Source: Mycolicibacterium neoaurum VKM Ac-1815D (GTDB lineage Bacteria; Actinomycetota; Actinomycetes; Mycobacteriales; Mycobacteriaceae). From it: 64,000 nt of DNA. Made by a program: the position numbers and the translations under genes. The DNA lies in the NCBI RefSeq assembly GCF_000317305.3, contig NC_023036.2, positions 930,001 to 994,000 on the forward strand, read 5' to 3'. Of the stretch, positions 37,609-47,534 are shown one piece after another. Under the pieces are notes generated by a model. The model was not told the DNA's origin and did no database searches. It saw only the letters and a program-made list of their open reading frames with translations. The stretch's first letter is position 1; every line of letters begins with the position of its first letter.

Positions 37609-38025
37609 ATGACGCGTATGGGTGACCTGCTGGGGCCGGATCCGGTGCTGCTGCCGGGTGATACGGAGGCCGAAGAGGAACTGGCGGCGGGCGAGGAGCC
37701 CGCCATCGTGGCTGCGGCGCACCCGAGTGCGTCGGTGGCCTGGGCCGCGCTGGCCGAGGCGGCGCTGGCCGACGAACAGCCCGTCACCGCGTACGCCTAC
37801 GCACGGACCGGGTATCACCGCGGGCTCGATCAGCTGCGCCGCAATGGCTGGAAGGGTTTCGGTCCGGTGCCCTACGCACACGAGCCCAACCGCGGTTTCC
37901 TGCGCTGTGTGGCATCGCTGGCGAAGGCGGCCCAGACCATCGGGGAGACCCCGGAATACGCCCGGTGCCTGGACCTGCTCGACGACTGTGACCCGGACGC
38001 CCGTGCGGCGCTGGGCCTGGCCTGA
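37609..38025 (+). CDS. DUF3151 protein (Rv0360c-like)
   Basis: A 138-residue helical protein of the actinobacterial DUF3151 family: MGDLLGPDPVLLPGD at the start, then AAHPSASVAWAALAEAAL, YAYARTGYHRGLDQLRRNGWKG and PNRGFLRCVASLAKAA. The pattern resembles TPR-like helical repeats. It is conserved across mycobacteria with no known function. It diverges from the Rv0361-like gene and converges on the zinc exporter. Confidence 0.85.
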   Translation: MTRMGDLLGPDPVLLPGDTEAEEELAAGEEPAIVAAAHPSASVAWAALAEAALADEQPVTAYAYARTGYHRGLDQLRRNGWKGFGPVPYAHEPNRGFLRCVASLAKAAQTIGETPEYARCLDLLDDCDPDARAALGLA

Positions 38026-38035
38026 CACCCCTTTC

Positions 38036-38929
38036 TCAACAGCCGTGGGCCCCGCAATCGTCATCGCCGGTGGGCTCCACCTGGACGGTGGCGTGCTCCA
38101 GGCCGTGGGCGGCCAGGACCGCCCGGGCATCGACCAGCACCCGCGAGGAGTCCGCGCTGCTGGTCAGGTGTGCGGTGGCCATGTCCTTGCCAGGAACGAG
38201 CGTCCAGACGTGCAGATCGTGCACGCCGGTGACGCCGTCGACCGACTCCAGATCGCTGCGCAGTTCCTCGACGTCGATGTGCGCCGGTGACGATTCGCTG
38301 AGGATTCGCAGCGCGGCCCTGGCCAGTGCGACGGCGCGCGGCAGTACCCACAGCGCGACCAGGACGGCGACGACGACGTCGGCGTAGGGCCAGGAGGTGG
38401 TCACGGTGACGATGCCCGCGATCAGCACGCCGATGCTGCCGACGGTATCGGCGACGACCTCCATGTAGGCGCCCTTGACGGCGAGGCTGTGCTCGGCGTC
38501 CGAGCGCAGCAGCAGCACCACCGCGATATTGGCCAGCAGTCCCGCCAGGGCGACCACGATCATCGGCACGCCGGGGACATCGGGCGCATCGCCGAGGCGC
38601 TCGAAGGCCTCGTAGAGGATGAATGCGGCGACACCGAACAGCAGTGCTGCGTTGGCCACGGCGGTGAACACCTCGGCGCGGTGCCAGCCGTAGGTGCGCG
38701 CCGCCGAGGTCGATCCGCGGCGGGCCATGAGCACCGCGGTCAGCCCCATGAACATGGCGACCAGGTCGGTGAGCATATGGCCGGCGTCGGCGAGCAGGGC
38801 GATCGAGTTGATGCTCAGCGCGGTGACGAGTTCGACGACGAAGAACGTGGCCAGGATGGCCGCGCCGATCATCATGCGGCCTACCCGCGTATCGCTTCCA
38901 CCGTGGCTGTGGTCATGTCCGGCACCCAT
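38036..38929 (-). CDS. zitA: CDF cation efflux transporter, probably zinc exporter ZitA
   Basis: A 297-residue cation-diffusion-facilitator protein. It has a His-rich N terminus (HDHSHGG), six helices, the helix-2 metal motif LADAGHMLTD, and helix-5 MEVVADTVGS where Glu replaces the usual His, plus a cytosolic ferredoxin-like C-terminal domain (GVHDLHVWTL) and Cys at the end. CDF proteins export Zn or Co by proton exchange. Position between the DUF3151 gene and the site-2 protease matches M. smegmatis zitA as I recall. It has its own operator-like sequence upstream. Confidence 0.85.
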   Translation of the reverse strand: MGAGHDHSHGGSDTRVGRMMIGAAILATFFVVELVTALSINSIALLADAGHMLTDLVAMFMGLTAVLMARRGSTSAARTYGWHRAEVFTAVANAALLFGVAAFILYEAFERLGDAPDVPGVPMIVVALAGLLANIAVVLLLRSDAEHSLAVKGAYMEVVADTVGSIGVLIAGIVTVTTSWPYADVVVAVLVALWVLPRAVALARAALRILSESSPAHIDVEELRSDLESVDGVTGVHDLHVWTLVPGKDMATAHLTSSADSSRVLVDARAVLAAHGLEHATVQVEPTGDDDCGAHGC

Positions 38930-38936
38930 GCCGCCG

Positions 38937-38962
38937 AATATATGCGGAAGTATGCATATGTT
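38937..38962 (-). promoter_or_regulatory. Candidate metal-responsive (SmtB/ArsR-type) operator of zitA
   Basis: AATATATGC (38937-38945) and GCATATGTT (38954-38962) are inverted repeats matching 8 of 9, 8 nt apart, in a strongly AT-rich patch 8-33 nt upstream of the exporter ATG. The architecture resembles the imperfect repeats bound by zinc-sensing SmtB/ArsR repressors. The regulator is not in the window. Confidence 0.6.
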
Positions 38963-38973
38963 GCAAGAGCGCC

Positions 38974-39753
38974 CTAGAGCCAGGCGGACCAGAATCGGGT
39001 GAGGCCACCGCCCAGGGAGACCAGCGGGCCGGGAACGCCGGAGAGCTCGACGAACCAGAACACCGCACCGAAGAAGAGCTGGTTGAGCTGCGGCACCAGC
39101 AGCACGATCAGCAGGATGACGAAACCCCATTGCTTGACCGGGTCCAGGGTGCGCTGGGTGTCGGTGCTCAGATGGGGTTCCAGGGCGTTGTAGCCGTCCA
39201 GGCCGGGGATCGGCAGCAGGTTCAACAACACGGCGGTGACCTGAAGGAAGCCCAGGAATGCGAGGCCGGCCCAGAACACCGCGTGGGCCGGGTCGTAGAA
39301 CAGGCGCGTCGCGCCGAGCAGCAGGATGGCCAGCACCAGGTTGGCCAGCGGGCCGGCCAGGCTGACCTGCGTGCGTTGGCGCGCCGTCATCCAGGAGGTA
39401 TGCAGATAGACCGCACCGCCCGGTAGCCCGATCCCGCCGATGGCGATGAACAACATCGGAAGGCCCAGCGACAGAAGCGGATTGGCGTACTTGAGCGGGT
39501 TGAGCGTCAGGTACCCGCGGACCTCGACGTTGTGGTCGCCGAACCGCCATGCGGTGTAGGCGTGGCCGAACTCGTGCAGACACAGCGACACCAACCAGCC
39601 GGCGATCACCAGCACGAAGACCGAGACGTAGGAGAGCGTCTGCACGCGGTCGGCGCACAACCACGCGCCCACCCCGCCTGCCACGGTCAACCCGACGATG
39701 GCCAGGAAGATCGGGCTGGGGCGCACCGACTGACGCAGAGGTCTGATGTTCAC
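38974..39753 (-). CDS. Site-2-protease-like membrane metallopeptidase (M50, Rv0359-like)
   Basis: A 259-residue M50 peptidase. Zinc motif HEFGH is at residues 60-64 within a hydrophobic helix, and the third ligand Asp is in NLLPIPGLDGYNAL. About five to six helices are predicted. Site-2 proteases cut substrates inside the membrane, often anti-sigma factors. It starts at GTG 39753, 13 nt downstream of the Rv0358-like gene. Its substrate is unknown. Confidence 0.88.
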   Translation of the reverse strand: MNIRPLRQSVRPSPIFLAIVGLTVAGGVGAWLCADRVQTLSYVSVFVLVIAGWLVSLCLHEFGHAYTAWRFGDHNVEVRGYLTLNPLKYANPLLSLGLPMLFIAIGGIGLPGGAVYLHTSWMTARQRTQVSLAGPLANLVLAILLLGATRLFYDPAHAVFWAGLAFLGFLQVTAVLLNLLPIPGLDGYNALEPHLSTDTQRTLDPVKQWGFVILLIVLLVPQLNQLFFGAVFWFVELSGVPGPLVSLGGGLTRFWSAWL

Positions 39754-39766
39754 GTCCCGACGCTAC

Positions 39767-42348
<2,582 letters not shown>

Positions 42349-42366
42349 TCGTGTGACCATGTCTGT

Positions 42367-42981
42367 GTGACGGACAGGCTGACGACCCCGCGGGCTGCCG
42401 CGGCGGCCGGGGTGGTTTTCGCGGTGTTGTTCGGGACTGCGCTGGTCCTGATCCGACTGGCGCTGCCCGAGGGTGCCGACTCGGGTGCGCAGTGGCTGGT
42501 AGAGGGCAGTACGAACCTGGATGTCGCCGCGAAGATCATGCCGTTCGCCGGGATAGCGTTCCTGTGGTTCATGGCGGTGGTTCGCGATGGATTGGGCGGT
42601 TACGAGGACCGGTTCTTCTCGACGGTATTCATCGGCAGCGGTCTGTTGTTCTTGGCGATGATGTTCGTTGCCGCTGGGGTCGGTGCCGGGCTGGAACGCA
42701 GTGGTGCGGCAATGGATCCAGATGTTGCGGAGTTCGGGCAATTCGTGCTGCTGACGGTGTCGAAGACCTACGGACTCCGGATGGCAGCGGTGTTCATGAT
42801 CTCGCTGGCCACCATCTGGCGTAAGACCGAGCTCATGCCGGGTTGGTTGGTGATCTCGACCTACGTTGCCGCACTGGGACTTCTGATCGCCAGCGACCTC
42901 AGCATGTGGCTGACGCTCGCCTTCCCGGCATGGGTGCTGGTGGTCAGTGTCTTGTTGCTGCGGCGGGCCGCTCGCGCCTAG
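42367..42981 (+). CDS. Four- to five-helix membrane protein, unknown
   Basis: A 204-residue integral membrane protein from GTG 42367, with helices at about residues 12-33, 55-72, 85-107, 125-150 and 160-198. A charged segment DGLGGYEDRFFST lies between helices 2 and 3. No family is recognised beyond general actinobacterial membrane proteins. It ends 4 nt inside the convergent DUF222/HNH gene. Confidence 0.65.
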   Translation: MTDRLTTPRAAAAAGVVFAVLFGTALVLIRLALPEGADSGAQWLVEGSTNLDVAAKIMPFAGIAFLWFMAVVRDGLGGYEDRFFSTVFIGSGLLFLAMMFVAAGVGAGLERSGAAMDPDVAEFGQFVLLTVSKTYGLRMAAVFMISLATIWRKTELMPGWLVISTYVAALGLLIASDLSMWLTLAFPAWVLVVSVLLLRRAARA

Positions 42982-44573
42982 AAGTCCGGTTGTCCGCGGG
43001 CGTTTTCGAGGGCGAGTTCTCTTGCGTTGCGGGTACGTTCGGCGTTGATGCGGTAGTCGCGGTCGTGTTGCCGGGTGCGTTGGCGCCGTGGGATATCGGG
43101 TTCGCGGTCGCGCTCATCGATGAGGGTGATGTGTCGTGTTCTCGGGATTTCGACGTCGGATCTGTTGTGGGGGAACAGGACTGGTCCCAACGGCATCGTC
43201 GCGTATCGGTGCCCGGACGGTGCGGTCCATTCGGTGGTGCCGTCGGGGTGGGCGGTGGGGGTCCAGCCGGTTTTCAGTGTTTTGAGGAGGTGGTGTTCGC
43301 GGCAGAGCGGTCGCAGGTTGCCCGGGTGGGTCGCCCCGGCCGGCCACGGGGTGACATGGTCGAGGTCGCAGCGTTGGGCGGGCTTCCCGCAGCCGGGGAA
43401 ACAGCAGGTCATCGCGGTCATGCGGACGTAGGCGGCCAGTTTCGCCGACGGGCGGTAGCGGGGTTCGGAGCCCAAGTCTGTTGCGCTACTCAGGGGCCGG
43501 ACTGTCGCGCCGCCGGCGATCAAGTCGGTGAGTAGGTGGGCCGGAATAATCGCGCCGTCCAGGGTGATCCCGGCACCCCGGCCCGTTTTGGCGGCCGGGG
43601 CAGCGGGTGCTGCGGGTTCGGACGCGGGATCGGTGCTGCCCTCCTTCGCGGCCGGCTCCTCAGCTCCCGGCGCGCCCACCGGCCCTTCCTCGGCACCGCC
43701 GGTATCCGGCGTGCCAGGTACCGGACCCGACTCGGGCGTAGGCCCCGCGTCCGGCTTTGTCCCGTGCCCGCTTTCGGGTTCTTGTCCGGTGAGGACGTAG
43801 ATGGTGACCGCACCCGCCCGCGGATCTTTGCCTGATCCTGCGCAGTCAGGGTTGCTGCAGAGGCAGGTGAGTCGGTCGGCGCCGGCCAGGACCGCGGCCA
43901 GGGCGTCGGCGCGGCGTTCGGCCACGGTCCGCGGATCCTCAGAACAAACACCGTGGGCGAGTTGGGTGAGTCGGGTGTCGCTGATCGCGGCGTCGGTGGT
44001 GCGCATGCGTCCCCAGAACGAGACGACGCCGTCGGGGTCGTCGCGGTCACCGAAGTCGATATAGCGGTCTTTGGCCGCGGCTTTGGACCGGATGACCGCG
44101 ATCGGATCGAACTTATGCACCCAGTAGTCGACCGCCCGGATCAACGCGTTCTCCGACAATGCGCCGTACTGGTGGGCGGTGCCGGCGATCCCGGCGTCGA
44201 TCAACCCCAATGCCTCCTCATCACATACCAGCTGCGTGCGCCAGGTGATCGCGGCGATCACCTTCGCCGACACCGACCCTTGCGCGAACGCCTCGGCGGT
44301 GCGGGGTAGCCGATCACGCAACGCCATCGCGATGCGCATCTGGGCGCTGGCGGCCCGGGATCCGAGGGTGCAGGCGGCACTGATCTCGGCTTTGGCGAGT
44401 GCCCATCCGTCGATCAACTTCAACGCCGACGATTCGTCTTCGTCCTCGCAGTGCCGTGCGGTGACTTCGGCGATCGCGGCCAGCCGCCGGGCCGCCGCGG
44501 CCGCCTCAGCGCGGGTGGCATCGGTGACCTCGGCGATGAGCTCCTCATCGCTCAACCCCGACCGTTCGAACAT
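42978..44573 (-). CDS. DUF222/HNH endonuclease, 13E12-repeat family
   Basis: A 531-residue protein. Residues about 1-300 are the all-helical DUF222 domain (LIAEVTDATRAEAAAAARRLAAIAEVT start), then a Pro/Glu/Ala-rich linker (about 300-350). The C-terminal HNH nuclease motif is CCFPGCGKPAQRCDLDHVTPW followed by GNLRPLCREHHLLK. Such 13E12-family genes are multi-copy in mycobacteria, and several are DNA-damage-inducible through LexA. The start codon here lies in an SOS box. Its DNA target is unknown. Confidence 0.92.
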   Translation of the reverse strand: MFERSGLSDEELIAEVTDATRAEAAAAARRLAAIAEVTARHCEDEDESSALKLIDGWALAKAEISAACTLGSRAASAQMRIAMALRDRLPRTAEAFAQGSVSAKVIAAITWRTQLVCDEEALGLIDAGIAGTAHQYGALSENALIRAVDYWVHKFDPIAVIRSKAAAKDRYIDFGDRDDPDGVVSFWGRMRTTDAAISDTRLTQLAHGVCSEDPRTVAERRADALAAVLAGADRLTCLCSNPDCAGSGKDPRAGAVTIYVLTGQEPESGHGTKPDAGPTPESGPVPGTPDTGGAEEGPVGAPGAEEPAAKEGSTDPASEPAAPAAPAAKTGRGAGITLDGAIIPAHLLTDLIAGGATVRPLSSATDLGSEPRYRPSAKLAAYVRMTAMTCCFPGCGKPAQRCDLDHVTPWPAGATHPGNLRPLCREHHLLKTLKTGWTPTAHPDGTTEWTAPSGHRYATMPLGPVLFPHNRSDVEIPRTRHITLIDERDREPDIPRRQRTRQHDRDYRINAERTRNARELALENARGQPDF

Positions 44574-44581
44574 GTGTTCTA
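44566..44581. promoter_or_regulatory. LexA/SOS box over the start of the DUF222/HNH gene
   Basis: TCGAAC-ATGT-GTTCTA matches the mycobacterial SOS consensus TCGAAC-N4-GTTCGA at 11 of 12 conserved positions. It covers the start codon (44573), so LexA binding would block both transcription and early elongation. Confidence 0.85.
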
Positions 44582-44638
44582 TACTACTCGCGGCCCCGAC
44601 AAGTGAAATCGACCGACGAAACCCCAGCTCAGTAGCCT

Positions 44639-45253
44639 TCAGACCGCCGCGGCGTCCGGTGTCAGCAGGAACAGCCCGGCGACCGTCTGGTCGTCGCGGA
44701 AGGTGATGCGCGCGACGTAATCGCCCGCTTCGAACCGGAGCGGCGTGTTCGTCGTGGTGAAGTCACCCGCGCGCATCATGTCGACATCGCCGTGGCCCCC
44801 GTAGGCCCCGGCCAACCCGACGATGTGAACCCATGCTTCGGCGAGCCCGGCCTCGGTGAGCCGATCGCGCATGGTCTCGTCGAAGCGTGCGCTGACATCG
44901 GCCCACCGGGCGTTCGCGAGATCATCGATGACGGCCAGCGTCAGCTCCGTGGCCTGCGGAAGTGGGGTGGTGTTCATGGCTTGTCCTGTCCGTGGATCGA
45001 TCGGTTTGCCGAATCGCTGGAAAGCGGCCTGGCGGGTGATGCCGAGTGCATCGCCGACCTGCTGCCAGGTGTGACCCGCGGTGCGGGCCCGCTGCACGGC
45101 AGCGGCCAGCAGACTCTCGGCGTCCTCTTTGACCTCGCGTGCGATGCCCACCGTCGCAAGTGGGTCTTGGTCGGCGCTGAGGATCGGCGCAGCGACCAGT
45201 TGGCCGAGTCTGCGATGCAGTAGTTGGGCGGCGGCGAACGGCGAATCGGTCAT
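44639..45253 (-). CDS. HTH protein with C-terminal NTF2/DUF3887-like domain
   Basis: A 204-residue protein. The N-terminal part has a helix-turn-helix (HTWQQVGDALGITRQAAFQRFG, residues about 61-82). The second half, from about residue 95, looks like a DUF3887/NTF2-like domain (TLAVIDDLANARWADVSARFDETMRDRL; GLAEAWVHIVGLAGAYGG). This domain pair is found in mycobacterial putative regulators. Four TGTCAA/TTGACA half-sites sit directly upstream, implying autoregulation. The effector is unknown. Confidence 0.7.
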   Translation of the reverse strand: MTDSPFAAAQLLHRRLGQLVAAPILSADQDPLATVGIAREVKEDAESLLAAAVQRARTAGHTWQQVGDALGITRQAAFQRFGKPIDPRTGQAMNTTPLPQATELTLAVIDDLANARWADVSARFDETMRDRLTEAGLAEAWVHIVGLAGAYGGHGDVDMMRAGDFTTTNTPLRFEAGDYVARITFRDDQTVAGLFLLTPDAAAV

Positions 45254-45255
45254 GC

Positions 45256-45302
45256 TGTCAATGATGCCTTGACAAATGCGCACCTGTCAAGAAAATCTTG
45301 AC
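45256..45302. promoter_or_regulatory. Cluster of TGTCAA/TTGACA half-sites upstream of the HTH gene
   Basis: TGTCAA (45256-45261), TTGACA (45269-45274), TGTCAA (45285-45290) and TTGAC (45298-45302). The middle pair forms a perfect inverted repeat CTTGACA-N10-TGTCAAG (45268-45291). Since TTGACA also resembles a -35 box, part of the cluster may be the promoter itself. Confidence 0.6.
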
Positions 45303-45305
45303 GCC

Positions 45306-45506
45306 CTATTCGATGGCGGTGATCGCCCCCGCCGGGCACAACTGCGCGGCACGACGGGCGCGCGTTTCCTCATCGGCCGGAACATCGGCGGCGAGCACCA
45401 CGACGATGCCGTCGTCGTCCTGGTCGAACAGGGCGTCGGCGACCATCACGCAATTACCCGCACCTATGCAGCACTCCCGGTCGGCCTCGATGTGCATCGT
45501 CGTCAC
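45306..45506 (-). CDS. Small ferredoxin (3Fe-4S/4Fe-4S type) partner of P450
   Basis: A 66-residue ferredoxin: HIEADRECCIGAGNCVMVADALF contains the C-x5-C cluster motif and LCPAGAITAIE the last ligand Cys. Such proteins pass electrons to cytochromes P450 in actinobacteria. GTG 45506 overlaps the P450 stop by 4 nt (GTGA). ATG 45497 is possible. No ferredoxin reductase lies next to it. Confidence 0.88.
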   Translation of the reverse strand: MTTMHIEADRECCIGAGNCVMVADALFDQDDDGIVVVLAADVPADEETRARRAAQLCPAGAITAIE

Positions 45507-46708
45507 CACCGCACCGACAGCGACCGCAGGCCGTAGATGAAGTGGAACGACCGGTAGTCGATGTCTTCGGCAGACTCGGCGACGGCCAGTGCGGGGAAGC
45601 GGCTAAACAGCGCGGGGAAGGCGATGCGCATCTCCATCCGCGCCAGCGGGGCGCCCAGGCAGTGGTGGATCCCGTGTCCGAACGCCAGATGCCCTGCGGC
45701 GCCGCGGTGGATGTCCAGTTCGTCGGGAGAATCGACAAAGGCGGGATCGCGGTTGCCGGCGGGCAGGGAGGCGAAGACCAGCATGCCCGGCGGTATCGTC
45801 ACCCCCGCGACTTCCACCTCGCCGGTGGTGAATCGCGGAATTGCGTGGTGCACCACCGAAAGCCAGCGCAGTAGCTCTTCGATCGCCGGGCCGATCGCGT
45901 CCGGGTCTTCACGCACCATGGCCAACTGCTCCGGTGAGCGCAGTAGCGCCAATGTGCCCAACCCCAACATGTTCGATGTCGTCTCGTGCCCGGCCAGCAG
46001 CAGAAGCCCTGCGATGCCCACCAATTCGTCGTCACTGAGTTCCGCACCGTGATCGCGGACCAACATGCCGAGGATGTCCTCACCCGGGGTGCGACGCGCC
46101 CGGCTCACCAGACTGTGCATGTACTCGCGGCTTTGGCGCTGCAGTTCCATCCGCTCGGCTATCGGCAACGCCAGGTCGAGCTGACGGGCCGAGCGTTGCT
46201 CGAAATCGGGCCGGTCCTCGATGGGGACACCGAGAAGCTCACAGATCACCAAAGACGGTACCGGCAAGGCGAATTGGGATATCAGATCGGCAGGTGGGCC
46301 GGCGGCCTCCATGGCGTCCAGGCGATCCTCGACGATTTCGGCGATCCGAGGCTCAAGCCGTTTCATCCGCCGGATGGTGAACTCGGGAGTGAGCATCCGG
46401 CGCAGCCGCTGATGCTCGGGCGGATCGAGCCCGAGCAGATTCCCGGCGCGGGCGCGGGCGAGCTCCTCGTCGGACATCGGCGGCGCGCCGGGAAGGGCGA
46501 ACCCCGGCGGTCGGGAATTGGAGAAGTGCTCGTGATCTGCCAGGACCGCTTTGACGTCCTCGTACCGGGTGACCAGGTACACCGGATTGCCCAACGCGCT
46601 GACCACCGACTGAACGCCGGCTCCGTCGCGGATCTCGCCGAGTTCAGGTACCGGATCGAAACCGTTGCGCCGCATGTGGACCGGTGGCAGCATTTGGCTG
46701 GCTGTCAT
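45503..46708 (-). CDS. Cytochrome P450
   Basis: A 401-residue P450. It has the I-helix motif AGHETT (239-244), the ExxR pair Glu278-Arg281, and the heme loop FGHGIHHCLG with Cys350 as the axial ligand. The style resembles bacterial soluble CYP105/107/125-like enzymes. It is coupled to a ferredoxin gene downstream and preceded by an alpha/beta hydrolase 9 nt upstream. The substrate is unknown; the group may modify a secreted lipid or xenobiotic. Confidence 0.93.
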   Translation of the reverse strand: MTASQMLPPVHMRRNGFDPVPELGEIRDGAGVQSVVSALGNPVYLVTRYEDVKAVLADHEHFSNSRPPGFALPGAPPMSDEELARARAGNLLGLDPPEHQRLRRMLTPEFTIRRMKRLEPRIAEIVEDRLDAMEAAGPPADLISQFALPVPSLVICELLGVPIEDRPDFEQRSARQLDLALPIAERMELQRQSREYMHSLVSRARRTPGEDILGMLVRDHGAELSDDELVGIAGLLLLAGHETTSNMLGLGTLALLRSPEQLAMVREDPDAIGPAIEELLRWLSVVHHAIPRFTTGEVEVAGVTIPPGMLVFASLPAGNRDPAFVDSPDELDIHRGAAGHLAFGHGIHHCLGAPLARMEMRIAFPALFSRFPALAVAESAEDIDYRSFHFIYGLRSLSVRW

Positions 46709-46717
46709 GTCCACACG

Positions 46718-47524
46718 CTACGCGCCGAGGATAAAGTCCGAGATCAGGGCGTTGACGAGCATCGGATTCTCCAAGGCCGCCAGATGGGCGACCCCGTCGA
46801 GGACCACGCTCGACGACCCAGGGATCGCCGCGGCCATCGCCAGCGTCTCGGCCACCGGGAACGTCGCGTCCTCCGCTCCGGCAACCACCAGCACCGGTGT
46901 GCGCACGCTCGCCAGCAACTCCCGCTGGTCCGGTCGGTCCGGCACCACGCTGGTCACCGCCCACGAACAGGATTCGATATCCACCGAGTGAGCTGCCGCG
47001 CGCACATACCCGACCACGTCGGGACGTTCCCGCAGGGTCGTCGGGCCCAGAAAGGCCTTGACCACCTCACGGGTCAACGGGCCGCGGATGCCACCGAGCA
47101 GCTTGGCCACCCGCAGCAGCGCCCCGTACTCCAGGCGCTGCCGCCATCCGGCGGCCGAGGCGGTGCAGTTCATCAACACCGAGAATCCGGCCCGGTCGGG
47201 ATGCAGCGCGGCGAACGTGCCGCCGATCATGCCGCCCCACGAATTCCCGACGAAATGCGCCTGATTGGCACCCACCGCGTCCAGGACGTCGACCACGCAC
47301 TGTGCGCAGTCCTCGAATGTGAACGGTGCGGCGAGCTTTTCGCTCGCACCGTGACCCGGTGGGTCGATCAGGACGACCTTGAAATGATCGCGGAACGCCG
47401 CCGCCTGCCCCGACCACATGTCGCCGGTCATCAACAGGCTCGGCCAGAACACCATCGTGTCGCCGGCTCCGTCGACCTGGATCCGCAGCCGCCCCAACCG
47501 CGTCGAGACGTTTCGTGATTCCAC
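46718..47524 (-). CDS. Alpha/beta hydrolase
   Basis: A 268-residue hydrolase: DPPGHGASEK, the nucleophile elbow GNSWGG with Ser95, an acid in VVAGAEDATFPV and a late His in LDGVAHLAALENP. This matches the carbon-carbon or ester hydrolase branch common in aromatic and lactone degradation. It starts at GTG 47524 between the MMPL pump and P450, all on the minus strand. Confidence 0.82.
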   Translation of the reverse strand: MESRNVSTRLGRLRIQVDGAGDTMVFWPSLLMTGDMWSGQAAAFRDHFKVVLIDPPGHGASEKLAAPFTFEDCAQCVVDVLDAVGANQAHFVGNSWGGMIGGTFAALHPDRAGFSVLMNCTASAAGWRQRLEYGALLRVAKLLGGIRGPLTREVVKAFLGPTTLRERPDVVGYVRAAAHSVDIESCSWAVTSVVPDRPDQRELLASVRTPVLVVAGAEDATFPVAETLAMAAAIPGSSSVVLDGVAHLAALENPMLVNALISDFILGA

Positions 47525-47534
47525 GGCTCACACG

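Noticed and set aside
42978..44573. HNH gene as evidence of an intein, group II intron or restriction system
   Set aside because: The DUF222 domain and linker identify the 13E12 family. There is no methylase, splice junction or flanking repeat.
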